Part shown: one piece after another, positions 54,861 through 64,000 of the stretch | How the letters are laid out: each line of letters opens with the position of its first letter | How positions within the stretch are numbered: position 1 is the stretch's first letter | Assembly (NCBI RefSeq): GCF_022539505.1 | Contig: NC_061508.1 | Span: forward strand, 339,835,484-339,899,483 | Source: Lolium rigidum | Taxonomy: Eukaryota; Streptophyta; Magnoliopsida; Poales; Poaceae | Length of the DNA stretch: 64,000 nucleotides | Reading direction: 5' to 3' | The notes under the pieces: generated by a model | Told to the model about the DNA's origin: nothing | Seen by the model: only the letters and a program-made list of their open reading frames with translations | Databases searched by the model: none | Made by a program: the position numbers and the translations under genes

Positions 54861-55870
54861 ATATCATGTGGCATGTGACCCTTTGTGTATTATCATTTCC
54901 TTCATCCTCACTTTTAGAAGACTCTGAGCAGATGTAACCCAGACCATATCTTGGCTGGACCTTATTTTTATTTTTCTTGATGATCTTTTCTGCTTGACCC
55001 CACCACACTTCGCATATGGCTGGTGGTGACGGTAACCTGCGGGACCTTACAGAAGAGAGTAGCCGGAAACCCATAATGTTTTTCTGGGATCACCAAGACT
55101 TGCAACGGCATTGCTATGGAGATGTACATCGATGGGGGCTGCTTAGGTGCAGCACCCTGTAGTTCCTCTATCTCAGCCACCATTCTTCGCACCGTTCCCT
55201 GTCGATGTTCTACGCTTCTAGTCGTTGGACCAGCGTGCGTCTCCAGTACGATAGGGGTTGGTGAGCCACCTGTGGTGAGGCTTTTAGAAGCTCCTCAGTA
55301 CGAGTGGAGCTGGAGAAGAAGTAGCTTCTGCACTCAGCAATATTTATAGTGATTTCATAGTAGGAGTAGCACATTCCCTCCTTTGGGGGGCTGTGTAACT
55401 ATGCTTGTGGGTGGGAGGAGGAAATCTCCTTCCATGCCCCCGACCCTTGTCCTCTTGACTTTGGCTCCGCCTAGAAGAGTGTCGACTTGATTGAGGCTCA
55501 CTATCAGGTGACATAGTTGAGCCCGGAGTAATGAGAACATCGGCCGGCGGTGCTACACGACCATGTTGTGTTTGAGACTCTCCGCTTGAGAAATAATATT
55601 TTGCATCGGCATGGTATGCCTCTTTAATGGTGCATGGGGAAGTGTTGTCAGGAGAAGAGGAAGGAGAAACTTCCTTGGATGCCCCCACTTCTATAACTTC
55701 CGGGGACTGCCCCATGTACGAAGCAAAGTGCACCAAAGAAGGAAGTGGTATCACTAGTCAAGGAAATGATTCATGTCCTTGTTACCCAATCACAAATCTT
55801 GGTTGCATCGGGTCATGCCATATTCTTAGCCCCAAAGCATTCATATGTGAAGTCGCCAGGTACAAGCCGT
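54861..55870 (-). pseudogene. Gag/spacer remnant of Tat copy 1
   Basis: Broken frames, e.g. [40 protein letters not shown] and PPSMYISIAMPLQVLVIPEK, match the plus-strand stretch 59,250-60,390 of copy 2. A protease motif is not evident. The region is best regarded as the gag-to-pol part of the element, with no intact product. Confidence 0.6.
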
Positions 55871-55909
55871 TTGGTTTAGTTTGCAAAGATTCTCTTGAGG
55901 GAGAGCAAT
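55871..55909 (+). other. Inverted junction with polypurine tract
   Basis: The text 'ttggtttagtttgcaaagat' followed by 'tctcttgagggagagcaat' equals the end of the internal region in front of the 3' LTR at 63,783. The purine run GAGGGAGAG is the polypurine tract. Left of it lies gag sequence in the opposite orientation. A short shared word ('atctttgcaaact' on the minus strand) is present in both partner sequences (59,229-59,241 and the complement of 63,750-63,763). Confidence 0.75.
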
Positions 55910-57473
55910 TGTTGAAGTTTTTTTTTTTGCATGACCTCCTCTGTGGAGGCTTGCACCTTCGTATATACTTTTATAGTATCCCGAGTGGCCTCGAGGAGGG
56001 TGATTCTCACTACCACCATCTGTCATGACATTATATGGTGATTTTATCGTTGTTGTCGTGGACTTGGGACAAGCCGACCGACAGGGAAGTTGTACCTCTC
56101 ATTCACCAACAACATTGGGGAGAGCTTCAACATGATTTTGTTGTAAAATGGGTGAACAAGCACGTCTGATATGGCTCGAACATACACCTTGTCGAATAAA
56201 TTTCTTAAGAGTCAACTCGGCGGTTTATTTGGAGTCTGTCGTACGTACGCTGGCTTTCCGTAGATAGATGTGCATCTTTTGGTGGGAAAGAAAAGGAGCT
56301 AACATGCCCCCCGGCAATCAGGCGGTGACAGAGAGTCGAACGTGCCCCCAACACTCTTGTATAATCACCATTGTTTGGTTATATCAGCGGTCTTGGTCCA
56401 TGGAGGATCCTCCATGGGAATATCACGGCTTCTTTGTTTGCCGCAACGCATGTAAAAGATAGACCTCAACATGCCGACGCTGCTGACGTTGGTCGACAAT
56501 CTGTTCACCTTGTATGAGAGGCGGGCAGGCTATTATGAAACATCACCTATGTCACGGTTCCAGCATGAATCATGCATGCATGACAATGAGTGTGTGTGCA
56601 GCATCATCCTCTTTCTGTAAGCAGCTGGAGCGCTTTTAACGTGTATTTTAGAGCATTACACTTTCCAAAATTTGATCTTCTCACTGAAGAACCATAAGAC
56701 GCTGACAGATAAAATGGAACCTTCCATCGACGAGACAATGGCTACATATCATACCATCATGTCTAGTGCCGACGAGGCTAGACGAAATCATGGCCAAGTG
56801 CCGACGAGGCTAGGTCACCATTATTATCGACATGTCCCAAACCTACGGGATAGGACACATTGTTGCTTGGCACCGACGAGGCGATAGCAACACATACACA
56901 TGTCCGTGTCTGATGAAGTCAGGGCGTTACATGACTGGGCACCGACGAGGCGAAAGTCATCCCCTTCATCGACATATCCTGTTGGTCATACCAACATGGC
57001 GATAATACATGTGACTGGGTTTCGGCGAAACAAAGCCACCCGCACACATATTTTCCGTTAATATCACAATGCATATGGATGAGCAATCCAAACATGACGA
57101 CGACCATCAGCGCAGCTTAATCGGAGGTATTCTGTGGGGCTTGACCCTACGGATGTAATTAACCGGATGCTTGCAAAGGCACCGGGAATCAATGAACTAC
57201 GCAATCCCTTAAGTCAGATACTCCATGAGCGCGACGCAGAAGGCAAAAAGGATATAATCCTATTGGAACATGCAATATGTATTTGTACAATGCAATGATA
57301 TGAATAAAGTGCAATGTTCCTTATATGGTGTTTTGTCTTTCTTTGTCTATTTTATTTTATTTCTTGTTATCATTAAGCAAGATGGCACGCCCGCATATTT
57401 GTACTCTCATGTACGCATCTAGCAAAACCCCTACATACCCTAGGGGAAAGTTTCGCTACTTTTTGTCGAAACA
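55910..57473 (+). repeat. 5' LTR of Tat copy 2
   Basis: Begins TGTTGAAG plus a T run and ends 'ttttgtcgaaaca' (1564 bp). Its first 218 bp are nearly identical to 63,783-64,000. It is followed at once by a primer-binding site, which defines it as 5' LTR of copy 2, yet it is also preceded by a polypurine tract, as a 3' LTR would be. Confidence 0.8.
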
Positions 57474-57476
57474 AAA

Positions 57477-57495
57477 TTGGCACGCCCAGTGGGAC
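57477..57495 (+). other. Primer-binding site of Tat copy 2
   Basis: TTGGCACGCCCAGTGGGAC starts 3 bp after the LTR end, the usual place. The tRNA partner is not certain from memory. Confidence 0.6.
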
Positions 57496-60387
57496 ATGGT
57501 TCTCCTCCCATCTTTGCTGCGTTTCGAAGGTCGTCAAAAGTCTGGTTATCTTGCTCATATAAATTTACTTGGACAGTGCATAAAAATAAGTGCAAGTCCT
57601 GCTCGAAGCATGTTGACTAGTGCGTGCTCAAAAAATTAAAATGAAATTCATTTCATGTTTGGTGGATAGTATGGAAAATTCCACGTTCAGCTCAAGGCTC
57701 ATGGACCTGTGCATGAAAAAAAAAAGGTCCATTACATACGGTGGATAGCATGCTAGTGCAACTTGATCGTGGTATTGAAGTTGACAAGTTCTAGTGTATG
57801 GCGACGCACTATCATGGATTCCCTGTCGTGGGTGAGTCCTTTCCATCAATTATCAGTGCAATTTCCATCCCCCTGCCTGCTATAGTTTTTATGGCTGCCT
57901 TCTTGGAAATTCTATATAATGCAAACAAGGTCTACAATTCTGCATTCATCTTACTCTACCAAGTAGTTCATGGCTGCGATGGTTATGGTGCGGGCGATAG
58001 TGCATAACTGACCGCTCTACATGTGTTATAAGATGATAAGCCGACCAGTTCAAGGTCATCGATCATACTACCTGCAAGTAACTCGGCCACGAGTTCGCAA
58101 TGATATATTACAACCGGTTTTATCAGGCAACCAATAAGAATTTTGCCGAACAGAGTACCCGTTACGTTCTCGTAGAGTGGCATCCATGGACCACGTTAAA
58201 GTATCATAAGTATGCTGATGTGTATACATGTTGATTACCTGGCTTAAATAAGCCATGTGCAGACTATATGTCCCATATTTCTTTTCTCCAACACCACATT
58301 ATCGATCCATCTGGTGTTCCTGAACACCGATGTACATTTTAATATTATACCCGATTGCTGGGGCATAATCAGCTTTCAATCGACGCCAACACCTATGGAA
58401 ATTATCGAAGGTGGACGATATTGATATCATCTAGGGGCAGCTCACCATGCTCCTAGTCGTTATGCTAAGGAATATGAATCATCTTCACATGGTAAGGGTG
58501 GGCATTATGATCCTACTTCTCCCCAACATGAAGAAAGCACATTGGCTCCTACAAAGGCAGTTTCAGCCCACTCCAACATATTGGCTAAGACAGCCACACC
58601 TTCCGCCTCTTTGGAATGCTTGGTCACGCCAAAAATGGCAACCCAAGTCACAAAGAGAAAATAAAAGAGATCAAGAACATCATCGAGAGCATACAAGGTG
58701 ACCACATGCAGCCTCAAACAGGGGGCATGTGTATAAAATGTCACTTCCGTAGCCGATTGAGGTAAGACATGGCTCGGGGCATAACATCCCAAGCTCCACC
58801 CTTGATGTGGGTCTTCTTGCAACACCTTCTTTCGTACCAAGATATGCACATCAAAAAAATCTAGCAAGCTTTCTATCAAGAACTCCGAAAATTTTGTACT
58901 CGACAAGGTTTATGCCCGAGTCAAATCAGATGGTCGCGTTCACCCATTTTAAGATATAAATACATGGAAGCTCTCCCCAGCATTGTTGGAGAACAAGAGG
59001 TACAACTACACCGTCGTTCGCCTTGTCCAACGGCCATGACAACAAAAGAACCACCGCATAATGTCATCACCCTCCTGATATTGAGCTCTAGCCGAACATA
59101 CGGAGAAGAATGGAGATGTCCAAGGGTAACCCCCCACTCTGGATACTATGCAAGTAGTTACGAAGCTACGACATCGACGGAGGTGACTGAGCTTAAAAAT
59201 ACTTTAACATTTCTCTCCCTCTATATGATCTTTGCAAACTCAACAAAAAGGCTCGTACCTTGTGACTTCACATACGAATGCTTTGGGTCTAACAATATGG
59301 CATGATCCTAGTCGTCGTCAGATGCGACCAAGATTTGTGAATGGTTAACAAGAAGATGAATCATATCCCTAACTAGGGCTACCACTTCCTTTTGTGGCAC
59401 ACTTCATGCCTCATACATGGGGGCAGTCCCCCGAAGCTACAGAAGTGGGGCCATCCAAGGATGTTTCCCCTTCCTCTTCTCCCGGAAACACTTCCAAATG
59501 CACTATTCAAGAGCCATACCATGCCGATGCGAAATAATACTTCTCAAGTGCGAGCCACAAACCTAGCATGCATAGTCGTGCAGCACCTCCGGCCGATGTT
59601 CTCATTACTCCAGGCTCAACTATGTCACCTGACAGTGAGACTCAATCAAGTCGACACTCTTCTAGGCGGAGCCAAAGTCAAGAGGACAAGGGTCGGGGGC
59701 ATGGAAGAAGATTTCCTCCTCTCACCCACAAGCATAGTTACACAGCCCCCCAAAGGAGGGAATGTGCTACTCCTACTATGAAATCACCATCGATATTGCT
59801 GAGTGCTGAAGCTACTTCTTCTCCAGCTCCACTCGTACTGAGGAGCTTCTAAAACCCTCACCACAGGTGGCTCACCAGCCCCTATCGTAGTGGAGACGCA
59901 CGCTGGTCCAACGACTAGAAGCATAGAACATCCACAAGGAACGGTACGAAGAAGGGTGGCTGAGATAGAGGAAATACAGGGTGCTGCACCTAAGCAGCCC
60001 CATCGATGTACATCTCCATAGCAATGTCGTTGCAAGTCTTGGTGATCCCAGAAAAAAACATTATGGGTTTTCGCCTACTCTCTTCTATAAGGTCCCGCAG
60101 GTTGCCATCACCACCCGCCATATGCGAAAGTGTGGTGGGGTCAAGCAGAAAAGATCGCCAAGAAAAATAAAAAGAAGGTCCAGCTAATATATGGTCTGGG
60201 TTACATCCTCTCAGAGTATTCTGAAAGTGAGGATGAAGGAAATGATAATACACAAAGGTTCACATGCCACATGGCATTTGTACATGATTCAAGTGAGGGA
60301 TCGGAGTCAACCTCCAACTGCGAGGATGGTTCATAGATCCATAACCACCATCCAGGGTGAAGTATATGACGCTGCCCCGCACCTCAA
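57496..60387 (+). pseudogene. Decayed gag region of Tat copy 2
   Basis: No long frame. Pieces include a Ser/Thr-rich stretch near 58,440-58,700 (YESSSHGKGGHYDPTSPQHE in one frame), [20 protein letters not shown] (about 59,580) and GLGYILSEYSESEDEGNDNT (about 60,200), the last two shared with copy 1. I cannot place a capsid or zinc knuckle with confidence. Left of about 58,440 I see no coding signal. Confidence 0.5.
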
Positions 60388-63300
60388 CAACTTGAAGATG
60401 GCGGACAACTCACTACTAATGAGCTTGTCGAAGTCAACCTAGGCACAGAGGAGGAGCCGCGCCCTACCTTTGTTAGTAGTGCCCTCACTCCCTTGGAAAA
60501 AGAAAGTTACCGAGAATTCCTAATGGAGTTCCGAGATTGCTTTGCATGGTCATATAAGCAAATGCCTGGACTCGATCCACGGGTCGCTACACACAAGCTA
60601 TCAATCGATCCCAAGTTCAGGCCAGTGAAGCAGCAACCACGCCGCTTTCGCCCAGAACTGCAAGATAGCATTATCGCCGAGGTGGACAAACTCATTGCTG
60701 CCGGCTTCATTAAAGAGTTACAATATGCTCGTTGGCTAGCAAATATTGTCCCTGTCGAGAAAAAGAATGGGCAGACACGGGTTATGGACCATGGAAAAAA
60801 AATAACGCGCTATTTCGGCGTTAATAGCACGCTATAGCGTTTTTAGACAGCCCACGCTACATCATTTCGGCGCTATAGCGTGCTATAGCGCGCTATTAGC
60901 ACGCTATAGCACGCTAATAGCATATTTTTCGGCCGACGCTATTTTATTATAGCGCGCTATTTTTTTCCTTGGTTATGGTGCTTTATCCTTCATGGACGGG
61001 TCATCAGGTTATAACCAAATCAAGATGGATGAAAATGATGCAATAGACACCGCATTTCGGACGCCGAAAGGGAACTTTTACTATACTGTACTGCCCTTTG
61101 GGTTGAAGAAGCCGGTGCAACTTATCAAAGAGCTATGACCACTGTCCTTGATGACCTCATTCATAATTCAGTTGAGTGTTATGTTGATGACATGGTGGTG
61201 AAAACTAAGGATCGCGTGAATCATCAAGCAGATTTGTGTGTTGTGTTCAATCGTTTATGGAAGCATCAATTAAAGATGAATCCTCTCAAATGTGTCTTTG
61301 GCGTACGGTCTGGTTTATTCCTTGGTTTTATTGTCCATCATTGTGCCATTGAGATCTCTCCAAAGAACATAAAGGCTATTCAAGATATGCCGCCTCCAAC
61401 GAACCTAAAAGAGTTAAAATCCTTGCAAGGACACTTAGCATATATAAGACGCTTCATTTCTAACCTCTCGGGGCGTACACAACCTTTCACAAGGTTGATG
61501 AGGAAAGGTGTGCCGTTCGAATGGGACGACCAATGCCAAAACGCTTTTGATAGCATTAAAAAATATCTCCTAAATCCCTCAGTTCTAGCCGCTTCTATTA
61601 AAGGGCGTCCGCTCATTCTCTACATTGCTGCGCAACCCTCTTCTGTGGGTGCACTCCTTGCACAACATAATGATGAAGGAAAGGAGGCGGCATGCTATTA
61701 CTTAAGCCGAACAATGGTTGGCGCCGAGCAAAACTACTCACCTATAGAGATGTTGTGTTTAGCCCTCGTATTTGCATTCAAGAAGATGCGCCACTATGCG
61801 TTGGAACATCAAATCGAACTCATTGCAAGAGCCGACCCAGTAAAATATGTATTAAATAAACCTGCTCTAATGGGTCGTCTTGGAAAATGGAAAATGTCCT
61901 TGATGGAATTTGATATTACTTATGTTCCACAAAAAGCAATTAAGGGGCAAGCCTTGGCCGACTTTCTCGCAGCACACCCCGTGCCAGATGACTCCCCGCT
62001 TGTGGTAGAGCTGCCCGATGAGGAAGTATTTTCCGTCGAGGTTGAGCCCCGATGGGAGCTATATTTTGATGGGGCCTCTCGCATAGAGACAGACCCAGAT
62101 GGCACATCGACAAGGAGAGCTGGGGTAGGAATAGTATTCAAGGCTCTGCAAGGAGGAACTATATACCACTCATTCTCCCTCCTGAAGGAGGAATGTTCGA
62201 ACAACGAAGCAGAGTACGAGGCTCTCCTATTTGGCCTCCTACTAGCACCCTCTATGGATATACGAGATCTCCGGGCTTATGGGGACTCACAACTCATCGT
62301 TCGACAAGTTAATGACATATATGAGGTACGAAAGCCTGAGCTAGTGCCATATTACAAAGCCGCTCAAAGCCTAATGAGAAAATTTGAGCATATTGAAATT
62401 TCCCATGTGATGGCAAGTAAAAATGCTTCGGCAGATGCCTTGGCCAAACTTGAAGCAGCGTTAGTGCTTCCCAAAGAGGAGCCCGCTCATATAGAAATTG
62501 AAGAAAGATGGCTCCTACCGGCCGTCCTGGAACTAATACCCGATGAGTGTGAGGTATATCATGTTGTCGCCACCGTCATACAGGAGGACGATTGGCGCAA
62601 ACCCTTCCTCGATTATTTTTGTCATGGGACTCTCCCTGATGATCCCGTAGAAAGGCGTAGGTTGCAAAGGCGCCTCCCTTCATATATTTATATGGCAAGG
62701 ACCTTGTATCGACACTCATTCGGTCAAGAGCTCCTATTGCGATGTGTGTCTGGAAATGAAGCTGATAAAATACTACAAGAGGTCCATCATGGCGTTTGTG
62801 GAGGCCATCAAGGTGGACCCAAAATGTACCATAGTATAAGGATTGGTGGCTATTATTGGCCCGGAATCATGAGAGACTGCCTAAAGGTAGCAAGGTCGTG
62901 TCACAATTGTCAGACCCATGGTGTTCTCAAACACCAACCTCATGTTCCCTTACATCCCACTGTGCCCTCATGGCCTTTCGATGAATGGGGTATAGATGTT
63001 GTTGGCCCCTTTGACCCTCCATCTTCTGGAGCTCATGTCTTTATCCTAGTAGCGACTGATTATTTCTCTAGATGGGCGGAGGCTGTACCCCTAATAGAAG
63101 TAAAAAGTGACAATGTGATCAATTTCCTGGAGCGTAATATCATATATCGCTTTGGAGTCCCTCGTCGAATCACCTCTGATAATGTCAAGGCCTTCAAATC
63201 ACATAAAATGCTGAAATTCATTGCCGAATATAAAATTCAGTGGAATTACTCCACTGGATATTATCCTCAAGCCAATGGGTTGATTGAAGCTTTCAATAAG

Positions 63301-63659
63301 ACCCTTGGACAAATATTGAAGAAGACAGCCCACAAGCATCGTCGTGATTGGCACGATCGCCTATATGAGGCCTTATGGGCATACCGTGTCATTGTCCGAA
63401 CGCCTACCCAAGCAACACCTTACTCACTGGTGTTCTGGACTGAGGCGGTTCTTCCACTTGAAGTAGAGCTACTATCTCTAAGAGTGGCTATCCATGATGA
63501 AATTAACCAAGACGATGAACAAATCCGACTGCGATACCAAGAATTGGTTTCCTTGGAAGAAGGTCACCTTAATGCGGTTCAAAATCTTGAACTCTATCGC
63601 CAAAATATGTTTCGAGCATATGACAAACTAGTAAAACCCCGAGTCTTTCGGATTTGGTT
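60388..63659 (+). pseudogene. Tat pol, copy 2, with an 842-codon open part
   Basis: The first segment QLEDGGQLTTNELVEVNLGT to RWLANIVPVEKKNGQTRVMD (60,388-60,792) is broken by a MITE at 60,793-60,968 that stands where the first RT motifs should be. Then GYGALSFMDGSSGYNQIKMD follows, with a 1-bp loss near 61,110. From 61,135 the frame stays open for 842 codons: YVDD at residues 16-19; a degenerate first RNase H at about 155-250; an archaeal-type RNase H at about 305-435 with YFDGAS, NNEAEYEAL and YGDSQL retained; the integrase HHCC domain at about 545-592; and catalytic D, D and E at about 641 (VATDYFSRW), 682 (ITSDNVKAF) and 717 (GLIEAFNKTL). The tail is cut after KPRVFRIWF. Without the RT front it cannot work alone. 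Confidence 0.9.
60793..60968. mobile_element. MITE rich in GCGCTATAGCGC palindromes
   Basis: Inverted ends of about 20 bp: GGAAAAAAAATAACGCGCTA on the left and, on the complement of the right end, GGAAAAAAATAGCGCGCTAT. The interior consists of repeated 'cgctatagcgtgctatagcg'-like self-complementary words. No coding capacity and no clear target duplication. Family not recognised (possibly hAT or Mutator type). It is absent from copy 1 at the matching site. Confidence 0.65.
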
Positions 63660-63763
63660 CTAGTACTTCGGTGCCCCATCATGGTTAAGGGTAAAATCAA
63701 AGGAAAAATCGAACCCAGTAGCGAAACATATTTTGCTAAAGATTTGGTTTAGTTTGCAAAGAT

Positions 63764-64000
63764 TCTCTTGAGGGAGAGCAATTGTTGAAGTTTTTTTTTT
63801 TATGACCTCCTCTGTGGAGGCTTGCACCTTCGTATATACTTTTATAGTATCCCGAGTGGCCTCGAGGAGGGTGATTCTCACTACCACCATCTATCATGAC
63901 ATTATATGGTGATTTTATCGTTGTTGTCGTGGACTTGGGACAAGCCGACCGACAGGGAAGTTGTACCTCTCATTCACCAACAACATTGGGGAGAGCTTCA
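63764..64000 (+). repeat. Polypurine tract and start of 3' LTR, Tat copy 2
   Basis: GAGGGAGAG at 63,770-63,778 precedes the LTR start TGTTGAAG at 63,783. The 218 bp seen differ from the 5' LTR (55,910 onward) by a couple of bases and the length of the T run/'gc', so the insertion is fairly young. Confidence 0.8.

Larger units (their letters stand above)
46857..55890 (-). mobile_element. Tat-lineage Gypsy element, copy 1
   Basis: Minus-strand order from right to left: gag-like region (to about 54,900), pol (54,860-51,562), a 3' untranslated region with tandem repeats, and the 3' LTR ending at 46,857. The 5' LTR and the first part of gag are missing: at about 55,870-55,890 the sequence changes to the plus-strand PPT/LTR of copy 2. 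It inserted into the Athila element; the 5 bp on the left are 'aataa'. Confidence 0.75.
55910..64000 (+). mobile_element. Tat-lineage Gypsy element, copy 2 (runs off the window)
   Basis: Order: 5' LTR, primer site, decayed gag region, pol, polypurine tract, start of the 3' LTR at 63,783. The internal region is shortened at its end: after the integrase text at 63,740 the sequence passes straight to the polypurine tract, without the 3' repeats of copy 1. Only 218 bp of the 3' LTR are inside the window. Confidence 0.85.

Noticed and set aside
55344..55754. Ser/Arg-rich protein ([16 protein letters not shown]) as a splicing-factor-like gene
   Set aside because: The same text lies in copy 2 at 59,400-59,800 between LTR and pol; it is retroelement gag-region sequence.

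Overview
This is nuclear DNA of a cool-season (pooid) grass. The evidence is the repeats: Au-like SINEs, CACTA elements with 'tttagtcccggtt' subterminal palindromes, Athila-lineage Gypsy LTRs with a tRNA-Asp type primer site, an Angela/BARE-like Copia solo LTR, Tat-lineage Gypsy elements with two RNase H domains, and Tourist and Stowaway MITEs. The form of the Angela-like and Athila LTRs recalls oat/ryegrass relatives slightly more than wheat/barley, but that is recall, not a search. I see no ordinary intact host gene; almost everything is mobile DNA, its decayed genes, or an old local duplication.

Layout. 1-1291: one copy of a locally duplicated segment and a SINE cut by a CACTA end. 1292-8795: CACTA-1, with a broken transposase, two tandem-repeat blocks, a broken accessory ORF, a broken AP2/ERF-domain gene and a GC-rich minisatellite, then a 100-N assembly gap. 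8896-13618: four Athila-type LTR fragments in alternating orientation. 13619-16379: CACTA-2, inverted, with a second accessory ORF. 16380-36276: an array of related non-TE segments (about 3.0 kb period in its last three units) studded with dateable insertions: LINE within SINE, a solo LTR, nested MITEs, and a Copia element with an unusual 828-codon gag-integrase ORF.

36277-42695: a non-autonomous Tat-like Gypsy element, minus strand, with no pol. On the opposite strand it carries an acidic-protein ORF and a six-exon gene for a plant mobile domain (PMD) protein whose introns are all phase 0; two single-base deletions break it. 42696-46856: an Athila-like element inserted in the Tat gag. 46857-64000: two copies of another Tat-lineage element in opposite orientation, joined at about 55,870-55,890 in a short sequence shared by gag and the polypurine-tract region. 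Both lack the same stretch of reverse transcriptase.

No pathway links these genes. Their relations are those of nested insertion: array duplication first, then SINE, LINE, MITE, LTR and CACTA insertions, then Tat, Athila and the inverted Tat pair. The items most worth a second look are the antisense multi-exon PMD gene and its GCCGAT/ATCGGC hairpins, the captured AP2/ERF gene with a G-box cluster, the continuous Copia gag-integrase ORF, the inverted Tat junction, and the array itself.
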